Origin: CAVTWD01 sp963738325
Lineage (GTDB): Bacteria; Actinomycetota; Acidimicrobiia; Acidimicrobiales; Ilumatobacteraceae
DNA: 64,000 nt
Reading direction: 5' to 3'
Assembly: GCA_963738325.1 (NCBI GenBank)
Contig: CAVTWD010000008.1
Coordinates: 186,001 to 250,000, forward strand
The first letter of the stretch is position 1; the number at the start of each line of letters is the position of its first letter. Positions 53,692 to 62,341 of this stretch are shown here, piece after piece. The translations under genes and the position numbers were made by a program. The notes under the pieces were generated by a model, which was not told the DNA's origin, made no database searches, and was given only the letters and a program-made list of their open reading frames with translations.

Positions 53692-54683
53692 CGTCGCCCC
53701 GCGCCCGAGCGCTCGGCCTCCACCTTGAGGTCGTGGTCGACCATCCGCTCGACCAAGCCGCGGAAGTCCACCTCCGGCCTCCAGCCGAGGACGCGATGCG
53801 CCTTGCCGGCATCGCCGACGAGCAGATCCACCTCCGCGGGCCGGAAGAAACGCTCGTCCTGTCGCACGTAGGCCCGCCAGTCGCCCATGTCCGCGTGGGC
53901 GAAGGCGAGCGTCAGGAAGTCCTCGACGCTGTGGGTCTCGCCGGTGGCGACCACGTAGTCCCCGGGCTCGTCCTGCTGCAGCATCGCCCACATCGCCTTC
54001 ACGTAGTCACCGGCGTAACCCCAATCCCGCTTCGGGGTGACGTCGCCGAGCACGACTTCGCTCTGCAAGCCCAACTTGATGCGAGCCACCGCGTTCGAGA
54101 TCTTCCGGGTGACGAACTCGAGGCCTCGCCGCTCCGACTCGTGGTTGAACAGGATGCCCGAGCAGGCGAAGAGCCCGTAGGAGTCGCGGTAGTTGACGGC
54201 GATGTGGTGGCCGAAGACCTTGGCGCAGCCGTAGGGCGAGCGTGGGTAGAACGACGTGTCCTCGTTCTGGGGCGTGGCCCGCACCTTGCCGAACATCTCG
54301 GAGGACGATGCCTGGTAGAAGCGGATGGGGTTGTGCTGCGACCCGCCCACCATTCGGATCGCTTCGAGGAGGCGGAGCACGCCGAGCCCCGTGACGTTGG
54401 CCGTCAGCTCGGCCTGCTTGAACGAGAGGGCGACGAAGGAGATGGCGCCGAGGTTGTAGACCTCGTTCGGCTGCGTGTACTCGAGGGCAGCGACGAGCGA
54501 CGGCAGGTCCTGGAGGTCACCCGAGACGAGCTCGACGAACGGGAAGGCCTCCTGCACCAGCTCGGCCTTCGGGTTGTTCTGGCCCTTCACCAATCCGAAG
54601 ACCTGGTAGCCCTTCCCGTGCAGGAACTCGGCCAGGAACTGGCCGTCCTGTCCGGTGATGCCGGTAATCAGAGCGCGGGGCAT
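53688..54683 (-). CDS. gmd: GDP-mannose 4,6-dehydratase
   Basis: Makes GDP-4-keto-6-deoxymannose, precursor of GDP-rhamnose, fucose and related sugars. A 331-residue extended SDR with TGITGQDGQFLAEFLHGKGY (NADP site), VYNLGAISFVALSFKQ, FYQASSSEMFGK and FYPRSPYGCAKVFGHHIAVN with catalytic Tyr-x3-Lys, plus LFNHESERRGLEFVTRKIS and DVTPKRDWGYAGDYVKAMW, which define GMD. ATG 54683 is the canonical start (MPRALITG). No reductase or epimerase for the keto sugar is in the window. Confidence 0.96.
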   Translation of the reverse strand: MPRALITGITGQDGQFLAEFLHGKGYQVFGLVKGQNNPKAELVQEAFPFVELVSGDLQDLPSLVAALEYTQPNEVYNLGAISFVALSFKQAELTANVTGLGVLRLLEAIRMVGGSQHNPIRFYQASSSEMFGKVRATPQNEDTSFYPRSPYGCAKVFGHHIAVNYRDSYGLFACSGILFNHESERRGLEFVTRKISNAVARIKLGLQSEVVLGDVTPKRDWGYAGDYVKAMWAMLQQDEPGDYVVATGETHSVEDFLTLAFAHADMGDWRAYVRQDERFFRPAEVDLLVGDAGKAHRVLGWRPEVDFRGLVERMVDHDLKVEAERSGAGRR

Positions 54684-54824
54684 ACACCACCTCACAACCT
54701 CGGAGACGGGCCAAATCTACTGCCGGGTGCGTGGCCGCCCTCCGGAACTCGAACCGGGGTGCGCCGTTGACGGCACCCACCGGTGCAAGTTCGCGCCTGC
54801 CCGGGAGACTGGGCCTGCGCGCTC

Positions 54825-55592
54825 TCAGGCGGCGCGGTTGCGTTGGCGGTCGAGCCAGCCGAGGAGGATGGCCACGACACGGGGGTCGTGCCGCAACCGG
54901 TGACCCGCACCCGCGACCAGCCGCAGCTCGGCCGAGCCGTGGGCCTGGGCGATGAGCCGGGCGTCGACGACGGGGACGGTGTCGTCGTCGTCGCCATGGA
55001 TGACAAGGAGAGGACGGGGTGCGACCCGCCGAGCGGCCTCGAGCGGCCGGCACGACCGCAGCTCGCGGGCCCAGGTGTCGAACTTGGGGGGAAACGAAGG
55101 CGTCCTCACCGCCCCGATCTCCCGTGCGTGCTCAAGGAAGCGCCGAGGCTGCCCCGCCCAGTCATCGAAGTCGGCCCGCGCGGACAGCGCCGCCACCCCT
55201 CGCACCCGCTGATCCTCGGCCACCACGCAGAGGCTCAACGAGCCACCCGTCGACGTACCCGCCAGCCAGACGCCTGTGGGGTCAGCTTGGTCGACGACGT
55301 GGTCGATGGCGGCCATGAGGTCGCGCCGCCAACCGGCGAGGCTGAAGTCGCCCTCGCTCTGCCCGCAGCCGCGAAAGGTGAACGTCATGCCCACCCAACC
55401 GAGCTCGGTGACGACTCGATCGATCAGCTCGGGGAACGTGCCGGCGGATTGGCGGGCATCCAGGGGGCCGACGGGAAAGCCATGGCAGAGCACGAAGGCG
55501 GGGAGCCCGGGGGGAGGCTCGCCGCCCCGCCCGCTGGGGAACGCGAGGTAGCGCGCCAGCTTGAGACCGTCGGACTCGAACCAACCATTCAC
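54825..55592 (-). CDS. Alpha/beta-hydrolase
   Basis: A 255-residue serine hydrolase. Oxyanion region AFVLCHGFPVGP, nucleophile elbow WLAGTSTGGSLSL, acid VIHGDDDDTVP and base GAGHRLRHDPRV. The elbow is G-T-S-T-G, an accepted variant of G-x-S-x-G. No signal peptide. Substrate unknown; it lies between polysaccharide genes but needs no role there. The gap of 141 bp to gmd holds no further gene that I can support. Confidence 0.88.
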   Translation of the reverse strand: MNGWFESDGLKLARYLAFPSGRGGEPPPGLPAFVLCHGFPVGPLDARQSAGTFPELIDRVVTELGWVGMTFTFRGCGQSEGDFSLAGWRRDLMAAIDHVVDQADPTGVWLAGTSTGGSLSLCVVAEDQRVRGVAALSARADFDDWAGQPRRFLEHAREIGAVRTPSFPPKFDTWARELRSCRPLEAARRVAPRPLLVIHGDDDDTVPVVDARLIAQAHGSAELRLVAGAGHRLRHDPRVVAILLGWLDRQRNRAA

Positions 55593-55646
55593 TCCGTCAG
55601 TGCTCCCCGCCCAGGTCCCGCGCGTCGCAGGCCGCGTCGACGCCGC

Positions 55647-55868
55647 TCACTCGTGGGCTGCGGCGCGGACCCCGGCACAGCTCCGGCAAAGGTGGTACCC
55701 GCGGTTTCGGGCCTCGGCGAGCGTGTCGGGCGCAAAGCAGGCGAAGGCCTCGGCGGCGACCATCTCGTGAACGATCTCGGGTCGGTCGCAGGCGTCGATG
55801 TCGTGGACGACCTGGTTGCGCTTGTCGCCGACGTAGCGGTGCTCCTCGAAGCGGGGGAGTCGTTCCAC
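55647..55868 (-). CDS. Small Cys/His protein with an Ada-type zinc-binding look
   Basis: A 73-residue protein, VERLPRFEEHRYVGDKRNQV, then VVHDIDACDRP, FACFAPDTLAEARNRGYHLC and RSCAG. The AEARNRGYHLCRSC end resembles the AEA-x-GYRPCKRC part of Ada-like zinc sites, with further cysteines in DACDRP and AFACF. GTG 55868 was chosen since upstream codons are not protein-like. It may bind zinc and nucleic acid. Function unknown. Confidence 0.55.
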   Translation of the reverse strand: MERLPRFEEHRYVGDKRNQVVHDIDACDRPEIVHEMVAAEAFACFAPDTLAEARNRGYHLCRSCAGVRAAAHE

Positions 55869-55945
55869 GCCAGCGACCCTAGTGGGCGGCCATCCGGCGC
55901 CTGCGCCGCCAACCCGAGGACGGCCCGAGCGGCAGCCGGGTTCGC

Positions 55946-57010
55946 TCAGCCGTCCTCGCCCGCTCGCAGGGCGAGGTAGATGACGCCCCACGGCGTCTCG
56001 GGACAGACGACCCGTTGGCTACGCCAACCGAACCGGTTGAGGGTCTTCACGAAGTACGACTCCTTGAACCCCAGCTCGAGCCAACCGTTCTTGCGGATGG
56101 CCCACAGCGACTCGCCGTCGAGGCGCAACCCCCAGGGGTACGGCAGATCCTCGGTGATGGGCTCCGCCGCGAACAGCACCCTCCCGCCCGGAGCGACGAG
56201 ACGATCGAGCCGTTCGAGCAGGCGGAGATGGTCGGCGCAATGGTGGAAGCACTCGAAGAACAGCACGGCGTCGAAGGGGCCCTCGAGCTCGGCGGCCATC
56301 GAGAAGTCCCCCACGAGGGCGCGCACGGAAGTGTGGACGCGCGCCGCACGCGTGGTGATCAGCTCGACGAAGTTCGGCTCGATGTCGATGGCGGTGACGT
56401 CGTGGCCCATACGCGCCAGAGCCAGCGTGGTGTTTCCCCACCCCGGTCCGAACTCGAGCACACGGCTCTCAGGGGCGAGGTCGAGCGTCCGGATGACGTG
56501 GCCGACGGCGATCAGATGGTTGCCGACGGTCTGCGCGCTCTTCGTCATGTAGGGGAAGGGCACATCCGCGGCCGATTCGACGTCGAACGGCGTCGATTCG
56601 TTCTTGGCATCGTACGGTCGTCCGTGGAGCCACTCGTAGAGCTCGAAGACGGCCCGCCGGTACTCCTCCGAGTAGGGATCCGCCGGCATCTTCAAGTCGA
56701 GCTGCATGCGGAACTTCGTGAAGCCGCGGCGCAGCTCGTCGTCGGAGATGGCCTGCGCCTCGTCGAGCATCGTCAACATCTGGTCGAGCTGATCCAAGGT
56801 GCGCACGACGACGGGACCACCGTTGGCGGGGGCGGCTTGTTGCGCGTCCGCGGCCGGTCGCGGTGGTTGGCACGGCGGCGGAGCCACCATCCCGTGTCTG
56901 CGCAACGCGGCCACCGCGCTCGCCTTCGGCGTCGCCACGAGTCGCGAACCTCGCACGCTCGGAGGGAGGCGGTCCCACCACCGGCGGGCCACGGCCTCGA
57001 AGCGGGGCAT
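55946..57010 (-). CDS. SAM-dependent methyltransferase with long N-terminal region
   Basis: A 354-residue protein. Residues about 1-150 are helical and end in SEEYRRAVFELYEWLHGRPY. The methyltransferase core follows: SRVLEFGPGWGNTTLALARM (SAM site), VTAIDIEPNFVELITTRAAR, FDAVLFFECFHHCADHLRLL, APGGRVLFAAEPI. The FECFHHC segment has a histidine pair where some sugar methyltransferases bind a metal, but this is not conclusive. ATG 57010 has a TACCGT box 7 nt upstream. Divergent from the GT2-methyltransferase fusion. Confidence 0.85.
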   Translation of the reverse strand: MPRFEAVARRWWDRLPPSVRGSRLVATPKASAVAALRRHGMVAPPPCQPPRPAADAQQAAPANGGPVVVRTLDQLDQMLTMLDEAQAISDDELRRGFTKFRMQLDLKMPADPYSEEYRRAVFELYEWLHGRPYDAKNESTPFDVESAADVPFPYMTKSAQTVGNHLIAVGHVIRTLDLAPESRVLEFGPGWGNTTLALARMGHDVTAIDIEPNFVELITTRAARVHTSVRALVGDFSMAAELEGPFDAVLFFECFHHCADHLRLLERLDRLVAPGGRVLFAAEPITEDLPYPWGLRLDGESLWAIRKNGWLELGFKESYFVKTLNRFGWRSQRVVCPETPWGVIYLALRAGEDG

Positions 57011-57017
57011 CAGAGCG

Positions 57018-57023
57018 ACGGTA
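57018..57023 (-). promoter_or_regulatory. -10-like box (TACCGT) of the methyltransferase gene
   Basis: TACCGT on the minus strand ends 7 nt before ATG 57010. This fits a leaderless mRNA. Confidence 0.45.
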
Positions 57024-57212
57024 CCTCAGCCGTCCCTTCGTGCGGTGCCGCCGTACCGGGAGCAGGTCCGGGCCTTGGCGTCTCGCGAGCTAGGGTCGCT
57101 CATCGGGTTTGCCTTCCTCGGCACGCGGAGCGGATGGTTCGACCGCTCCGGACCCCGAGATGCCCCCCGACCCCAGCTCGACGCGTGGCCAGCGCACCAG
57201 GACCGGGAGCGT

Positions 57213-57219
57213 AGGAGGA
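57213..57219 (+). promoter_or_regulatory. Strong Shine-Dalgarno (AGGAGGA) fixing the start of the fusion gene
   Basis: A perfect AGGAGGA lies 4 nt before ATG 57224. Unlike several neighbours that look leaderless, this gene clearly has a leader with a ribosome site. Confidence 0.85.
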
Positions 57220-57223
57220 ACAG

Positions 57224-58687
57224 ATGGCCGAACAGGCGATGAGCCCGGAAGAAGCCGGTCCGGACTCTCCCTGCCTGTCCGTGGTCATGCCCTGCTACAA
57301 CGAGCTGGCCACGGTGGAGACAGCGATGAAGCGGGTGCTCGATCTCCCGTTCGTCGGCCAGTTGATCGTGGTCGACGACGGTTCGACCGACGGGACGCGG
57401 GGGGTGCTCGAGCAGCTCAGCGACCCCCGGTTGGAGGTAGTCATCAGGCCCTCCAACCGCGGCAAGGGCGCCGCCCTCCGCGCCGGCATGCCGCTCGCCA
57501 CCTTCGCCTTCATTGCCTTCCACGACGCCGACCTCGAGTACGACCCTGCAGACCTCGCCCGCTTGCTGAGGCCACTCCTGCACGGTCAGGCCGACGTCGT
57601 CTACGGCTCCCGCTTCCTCACCTCCGAGGCGCACCGAGTGCTGTTCTTCTGGCACAGCTTGGGCAACAAGGCGTTGACCACGCTGTCGAACATGGTCACC
57701 AACCTGAACCTCACCGACATGGAGACCGGTTACAAGGTCTTCAGGCGCGACGTGCTGAACCAGATCTGCATCGAGGAGGACGGCTTCGGGGTCGAGCCCG
57801 AGATCACCGCCAAGGTGGCGGCCATGGGCTGCCGCATCTTCGAGGTCGGCATCTCTTATGACGGCCGAACGTACGAGCAAGGCAAGAAGATCGGCTGGCG
57901 CGACGGCGTGCGCGCCGTTTCGTGCATCGGCAAGTACTCGGCTCGGGCGAATGCCGCGAAGCGCAGAGCCGCACTCCGTGCCCCCGCCGGCCTCCATGAA
58001 GCGGATGAGGAGCTGGCGTCGACGCTCCACAACCTCGACAGCGCGGTGAACTACGCGGAGTGGCTCGCCTCGTTGCTGCAGCCGCACCTTCGGGGGCGGA
58101 TCCTCGAGGTCGGCGCCGGCCACGGCACGTTCTCGGAGCAGCTCGCCGAGCTCGGACCCCTGACGGCGAGTGAGCCGAGTGAGCGAGCCGTCGCCATCCT
58201 GCGAGACCGGCTCGCCCACCGTGACGACATCGACGTCATGCACGGCGACCTCACCACCGCCACCCGGGATCAGCGCTGGGACGGCATCGTCATGCTCAAC
58301 GTCCTCGAGCACATCGACGACGACGCGGCCGCCCTCCGCCAGGTACGGGAGGGGCTGGAGCCCGGAGGTCGACTAGCCGTGCTCGTGCCCGCCTTCGAGT
58401 TGTTGTACAGCCGCTTTGACGCCGCCATCGGCCACCACCGCCGCTACCGGCTGCCCGAGCTCGTCGGCAAGGTGGAGGCCGCCGGCCTCCAGGTGCAGGT
58501 GGCTCGGTACGTGAACTCGGTCGGCTTCTTCGCGTGGCTGCTCACCGCCCGGATCCTGCGTCTCACGCCGACATCCAGCACCCTCGCCACGACCTATGAC
58601 CGCGCGGTCATCCCGATGTTGCGCAGCACCGAAGCCCGGCTCAAGCCGCCCTTCGGTCAGTCGGCGCTCGTCGTCGCCGCTCGCTGA
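57224..58687 (+). CDS. Bifunctional GT2 glycosyltransferase / class I methyltransferase
   Basis: A 487-residue fusion. Residues about 15-240 are a GT2 (dolichol-phosphate mannose synthase-like) domain: LSVVMPCYNELATVETAMKR, IVVDDGSTDGTRGVLEQL, FHDADLEYDPADLARLL (DxD-like) and TDMETGYKVFRRDVL. Residues about 270-487 are a methyltransferase: RGRILEVGAGHGTFSEQLAE, VMLNVLEHIDDDAAALRQV, EPGGRLAVLVPAFELLYSRF and HHRRYRLPELVGKVEAAGLQ. No membrane anchor beyond a hydrophobic stretch near FFAWLLTARIL. It could make a polyprenyl-phosphate sugar and modify it. The last 31 bp overlap the convergent luxR gene. Confidence 0.92.
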   Translation: MAEQAMSPEEAGPDSPCLSVVMPCYNELATVETAMKRVLDLPFVGQLIVVDDGSTDGTRGVLEQLSDPRLEVVIRPSNRGKGAALRAGMPLATFAFIAFHDADLEYDPADLARLLRPLLHGQADVVYGSRFLTSEAHRVLFFWHSLGNKALTTLSNMVTNLNLTDMETGYKVFRRDVLNQICIEEDGFGVEPEITAKVAAMGCRIFEVGISYDGRTYEQGKKIGWRDGVRAVSCIGKYSARANAAKRRAALRAPAGLHEADEELASTLHNLDSAVNYAEWLASLLQPHLRGRILEVGAGHGTFSEQLAELGPLTASEPSERAVAILRDRLAHRDDIDVMHGDLTTATRDQRWDGIVMLNVLEHIDDDAAALRQVREGLEPGGRLAVLVPAFELLYSRFDAAIGHHRRYRLPELVGKVEAAGLQVQVARYVNSVGFFAWLLTARILRLTPTSSTLATTYDRAVIPMLRSTEARLKPPFGQSALVVAAR

Positions 58688-61530
58688 GACGACCCGGAGG
58701 TGCCGGCCGCCACCCCCGTGCGCACGGCCCACGCCGCCACCTCGGCCCGGCTCGACATGCCGAGCTTGGCCAAGATGTTGGACACGTGCACGGCCGCGGT
58801 CTTCGGGCTGATGTAGAGGCGGCGGGCGAGCTCGGCGTTGCTCAATCCTTCCGCCAGCAGTGCGGCCACCTCGCGCTCGCGGCGGCTGAGGAGGTCGTCG
58901 TCGTCCGGGGCGGCCGCGTGGAGACGGCGCAGCAGCGTGTCGACTTCGTCGCGGCGCCAGCCCGGCCACCGGTCGAGGGTGACCCGGGCGGCGCGAGCGG
59001 CTTCGTGGGCGGCCGATCGCTGGCCGGTGGCGGCCAGGCCGCGGGCCAGCGCGACGCGCAGCGCCGCCGAGCGATACGCCGGCAGCCCCAGCGAGGGATC
59101 ATCCAGAGCGGCGCGGAGCGCGGGCACGGCCTCCTCGTGCCGGCTCCCCAGCGAGGCCATGACGCCCTCGACAGCGACGTGGTAGGCCTCCGGCCAATCC
59201 TCGCGTTGCCGCCACGGCGCGACCACGAGCCGGGCGACATCCGCGTTGCTGAGCCCAACGAGGTGGGCGGCCTCGATCGTGTTCAACACGGTCTCGAGCG
59301 TCTCGGCCAAATGAGGATGCCGCGCGCCGGCCGCCGCCTGCCCGACGAGCGCGCCGACGTCGAGGTTGCGCTCCCCACGGTGAGCGGCGAGCGCCAGCCT
59401 CAGCTCGGCATGCCAACCAGCGTGCTCCGCGGCATCACGCCCGTGCAGCTGGGAGACGCCTCCGGCCGATGGAACCTCGCACTCGGCCAGCGCGGCGTCG
59501 GCCGCCGCCAATCGCCCTTGTTCGGTGGAGAGGAAGACCTGGACATGGTTCATCCACGTCGCTTTGATCTCGGCTCCGAGGGGCATCAGCTCGAGACCTT
59601 CATCGATGTCCGATTGAGCCGTGGCGAGATCGCCCTGGGCGATTGCGTAGCGGGCCGCGTGGAACGAGGCTTCGGCTCGCAGCACGTCGAAGCCCGCACG
59701 AGCCGACGCCTCCCGCAGTCGCGCCACGAGCTCGGCGCTCTCGGCCGAGCCCGATGGGAGGTACATCGACATGTTGTTCAAGCCGCGGGCCACCAGCACC
59801 CAGTCCTCCGCAGCCTCGGCCTCCACGAGGGCGAGGCGCATGGCGGCCTCCCCCTCGTCGAAGCGGTCAGGGAGGCCGGCGAGGGCCGAGGCCCGCTCGA
59901 CCAGCGCCTGGGCCCGAACCGCCTTGGCATCGGCGGCGTCGGCCTCCTCCACTGCTCGCTCGGCCCAGACGACGGCGTCGGCGGGATGGGAGCTCAACAT
60001 GTGCATCTGGGCGATGCAGGCGAGATTCCGGGCTCGGTCCTCGCCCGACGGCAGGCGGTCGTTCAAGGCCTCGAGCTGGGCCACCTTGGGCCAGAGCTCG
60101 GCCTCCCGGCCGAGCTCGTGCAGCAAGCGGCATTCGACTCTGACCGCGGCCGCCTCCGCAGACAGGTCGCCCGACAGCCGCGCCAGCTCCTCCCAGTGCC
60201 GGGCACAGGGGAGCGCCTCGGTCGACTGCCCGACGAGCCACGCGGCGCGCGCCGCCCCCTCCAGGAGCAGGAGGTCGTCCGGGGCCTCGGGCAGGGCCTC
60301 GAGGGCCAGGACGAGCGCCTGGTGGGTGGAACCGGAAGCGAGATAGTGGACCACGCCCTCTCGGGCGATCTCCACCAATTCCTCGTACGCGCCCGCACCC
60401 GCCGCGTGGCGGGCCAACTGCGCGAGGTCGGCACTCCGCTCGCCGCGCAGCGCGGCGAGCGCGGTGGCGTGGAGGCGGCGTCGCTCTCGACCGAGCAGCT
60501 GTTGTTCGACGGCATCACGGACCAGGGCATGGCGGAAGCTGAACTGGTCCTCGCGCTCCTCGACGACCAGACCGCGCTCGACCAACGAACGCAGATGGCC
60601 GATCAGCACGTCCTCGTCGCAGCCCGTCATGGTGGCCAGCAAGTCGAACGGCGCCCGCCGACCGAGCACCGCGGCCGCCTCGACGACCCGCCGCTCTTCG
60701 CGTGACACCCCGTCGAGCTGGCGCTGTACGAGCTCGGCCAACGACCACGGCAGGGGCGAGGCACACAGTCGCTCCGGCTCGGTCTCGCTGGCGAGGAGCT
60801 CTTCGAGGAAGAAGGGGTTACCACCGGTGCGGCTGTACAGCTGATCCACCACCGTGGGGGGCAGGGCCCGTCCGTACACGGCGGCGAGGAAGGCGGCGAC
60901 GTCGACGTGACGGAGCCGATCGAGACGGAGCTGGTGGACCTGGTGGCGGCGCTCGAGACGCATGAGCATCTCGGCGGCCGGAACGCGGCGGGTCAACTCA
61001 TCTGGGCGGTAGGTGCCGACCAGCAGCATGGACGGCCGGGCCAGCCCGGCCAGCCGCTCGAAGACGGCGACGCTCTCGGCGTCCGCCCAGTGGAGATCTT
61101 CGAACACGACGAGCGTGCGCCGCTCGCCGACTCGCGTCTCGACGGCCTCGACGATGGCTCGTACCGCGTCCTCGGCGTGCGCCGGTGCTTCCCCGAGGAC
61201 GCTCCTCGCCAGTTCGAAGGGTCGCCCGAGCGCACCCGGCTCGGCCTGGCCGGCGAGGACGAGGGTGCCCGCGGGCGCCCCCTCGATCAACTCGGTGAGC
61301 AGCCGCGTCTTGCCGATGCCGGCCTCCCCGCCGACCAGGGCCACGGCGGGACGGCCGTCGCGGTAGGCGCTGGTTGCCGTCGCGTTGGCCAGCAGGCCGG
61401 TCAACCGGCCGAGGGGGCTCGAGCGACCGACCATGGTGGGACTCAGCCCTCGGCGACCAGCGAGCATCTCGAACGAGCGTACTGGCGAGCCGCCGTTGGG
61501 CCGGGATCGGTCCGTGGTGTCGAGCGTCAC
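58657..61530 (-). CDS. LuxR-family regulator with AAA/TPR-type ATPase (LAL type)
   Basis: A 957-residue protein. The N-terminal ATPase has Walker A GGEAGIGKTRLLTELI and Walker B LVVFEDLHWADAESV; a long TPR-like helical middle (about residues 400-860) follows; the C-terminal HTH is LLSRREREVAALLAEGLSNA to RLYISPKTAAVHVSNILAKL. This is the LAL (MalT-like) group of transcription activators; the inducer and targets are unknown. The GTG at 61530 overlaps the stop of a 58-codon gene. The 3' end overlaps the convergent fusion gene by 31 bp. Confidence 0.94.
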   Translation of the reverse strand: MTLDTTDRSRPNGGSPVRSFEMLAGRRGLSPTMVGRSSPLGRLTGLLANATATSAYRDGRPAVALVGGEAGIGKTRLLTELIEGAPAGTLVLAGQAEPGALGRPFELARSVLGEAPAHAEDAVRAIVEAVETRVGERRTLVVFEDLHWADAESVAVFERLAGLARPSMLLVGTYRPDELTRRVPAAEMLMRLERRHQVHQLRLDRLRHVDVAAFLAAVYGRALPPTVVDQLYSRTGGNPFFLEELLASETEPERLCASPLPWSLAELVQRQLDGVSREERRVVEAAAVLGRRAPFDLLATMTGCDEDVLIGHLRSLVERGLVVEEREDQFSFRHALVRDAVEQQLLGRERRRLHATALAALRGERSADLAQLARHAAGAGAYEELVEIAREGVVHYLASGSTHQALVLALEALPEAPDDLLLLEGAARAAWLVGQSTEALPCARHWEELARLSGDLSAEAAAVRVECRLLHELGREAELWPKVAQLEALNDRLPSGEDRARNLACIAQMHMLSSHPADAVVWAERAVEEADAADAKAVRAQALVERASALAGLPDRFDEGEAAMRLALVEAEAAEDWVLVARGLNNMSMYLPSGSAESAELVARLREASARAGFDVLRAEASFHAARYAIAQGDLATAQSDIDEGLELMPLGAEIKATWMNHVQVFLSTEQGRLAAADAALAECEVPSAGGVSQLHGRDAAEHAGWHAELRLALAAHRGERNLDVGALVGQAAAGARHPHLAETLETVLNTIEAAHLVGLSNADVARLVVAPWRQREDWPEAYHVAVEGVMASLGSRHEEAVPALRAALDDPSLGLPAYRSAALRVALARGLAATGQRSAAHEAARAARVTLDRWPGWRRDEVDTLLRRLHAAAPDDDDLLSRREREVAALLAEGLSNAELARRLYISPKTAAVHVSNILAKLGMSSRAEVAAWAVRTGVAAGTSGSSQRAATTSAD

Positions 61531-61703
61531 GCCGATAAGGCGAGGAGGCCCTCACGGGCCCGGTGGTGGCGGGGCTGGACCGCGAACGCGCCGCGGCGCC
61601 GGCGCGAGCGCCGGCTGCTGCGGGCCATGCGATAGTTGTCGGCCTCGGCCGCGAGGGCTTCCTGGCGCTGCCGGGCGATGTGCTCCACGTGGTAGGGGTG
61701 CAT
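61527..61703 (-). CDS. Small basic protein, 58 aa, coupled to the LuxR regulator
   Basis: Starts MHPYHVEHIARQRQEALAAE, continues ADNYRMARSSRRSRRRRGAF. A helix-forming front and an Arg-rich tail suggest nucleic-acid or membrane-surface contact. A GAGGAG Shine-Dalgarno 6 nt upstream picks ATG 61703 over the earlier in-frame GTG/ATG at 61766. The stop overlaps the LuxR GTG (GTGA). Short MHP-starting helical proteins are common in actinobacteria but uncharacterised. Confidence 0.7.
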   Translation of the reverse strand: MHPYHVEHIARQRQEALAAEADNYRMARSSRRSRRRRGAFAVQPRHHRAREGLLALSA

Positions 61704-61821
61704 TTCGGTCTCCTCGGTGGTCTGATCGACGAGATCAGGATGCGCCACTGAGGTAGCCGGATACATCGGGAGGGTGCCCTAAAGTCGCCGGGCCCGGATA
61801 CCTAGAGCGCGCGTGGCAGGT

Positions 61822-62279
61822 TCAGGGGACGTCCGGATCCTGGGCCGGCGGCCCCACGGCCCCGATCTCCGCCAGGTAGTCGAGGTGGGCGTCGACCACT
61901 TCCGCGACGTCGACATCCTCGACCTCCATGCCACCGGCGTCGGCTCCGCGAGCAGGGCGCCGACGACCCCGACGTCCTCGATCACGACCGGTGCGTCGAT
62001 GTCCTGGCGGCGGTCGACCACCTCTGGCGGCAGCAACCCCTTCTCCCGCAGGACGGCCATGTGCCAGCGGAGCAGCCTCGCCACCTCGTCTCGCGTCAGC
62101 CGCGCCTGGCTGGCTTCCGGAAGGTGATCTGCCACGTAGTCGACCGCCTCCTCGAACACATAGACGGTGCGGGGGGCGACCGCGTCGAGGCGATGGCTCT
62201 CACGGCCGATGACGACCGCGGCGATGACGAACACGATGACCGCGGCGACAACCAGCATGACGATGGCCAACGCCGTCAC
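61822..62279 (-). pseudogene. Small single-pass membrane protein; one apparent frameshift
   Basis: GTG 62279 gives VTALAIVMLVVAAVIVFVIA, one transmembrane helix, then a cytoplasmic helical domain (RTVYVFEEAVDYVADHLPEA, RLTRDEVARLLRWHMAVLRE). Frame breaks near 61944; adding one base gives GGMEVEDVDVAEVVDAHLDY and LAEIGAVGPPAQDPDVP before the stop at 61822. The corrected protein is about 152 aa and more acidic and regular than the uncorrected reading. Divergent from the GT-C-like gene. Function unknown. Confidence 0.6.
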
Positions 62280-62326
62280 GAGGTCGAGGGTAGCGACGAC
62301 GCCCTCGCCGCTCGTGCCGGTCTCGA

Positions 62327-62332
62327 TACCAT
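62327..62332 (+). promoter_or_regulatory. -10-like box (TACCAT) of the 62342 gene
   Basis: TACCAT ends 9 nt before ATG 62342; transcription would begin at or next to the start codon. Confidence 0.4.
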
Positions 62333-62341
62333 CCGCCTCCG

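Noticed and set aside
54715..54800. tRNA-like sequence (TTCGAGTTCC on the minus strand)
   Set aside because: The T-loop would have eight bases, position 61 is not C, and no matching acceptor or anticodon arm can be drawn.
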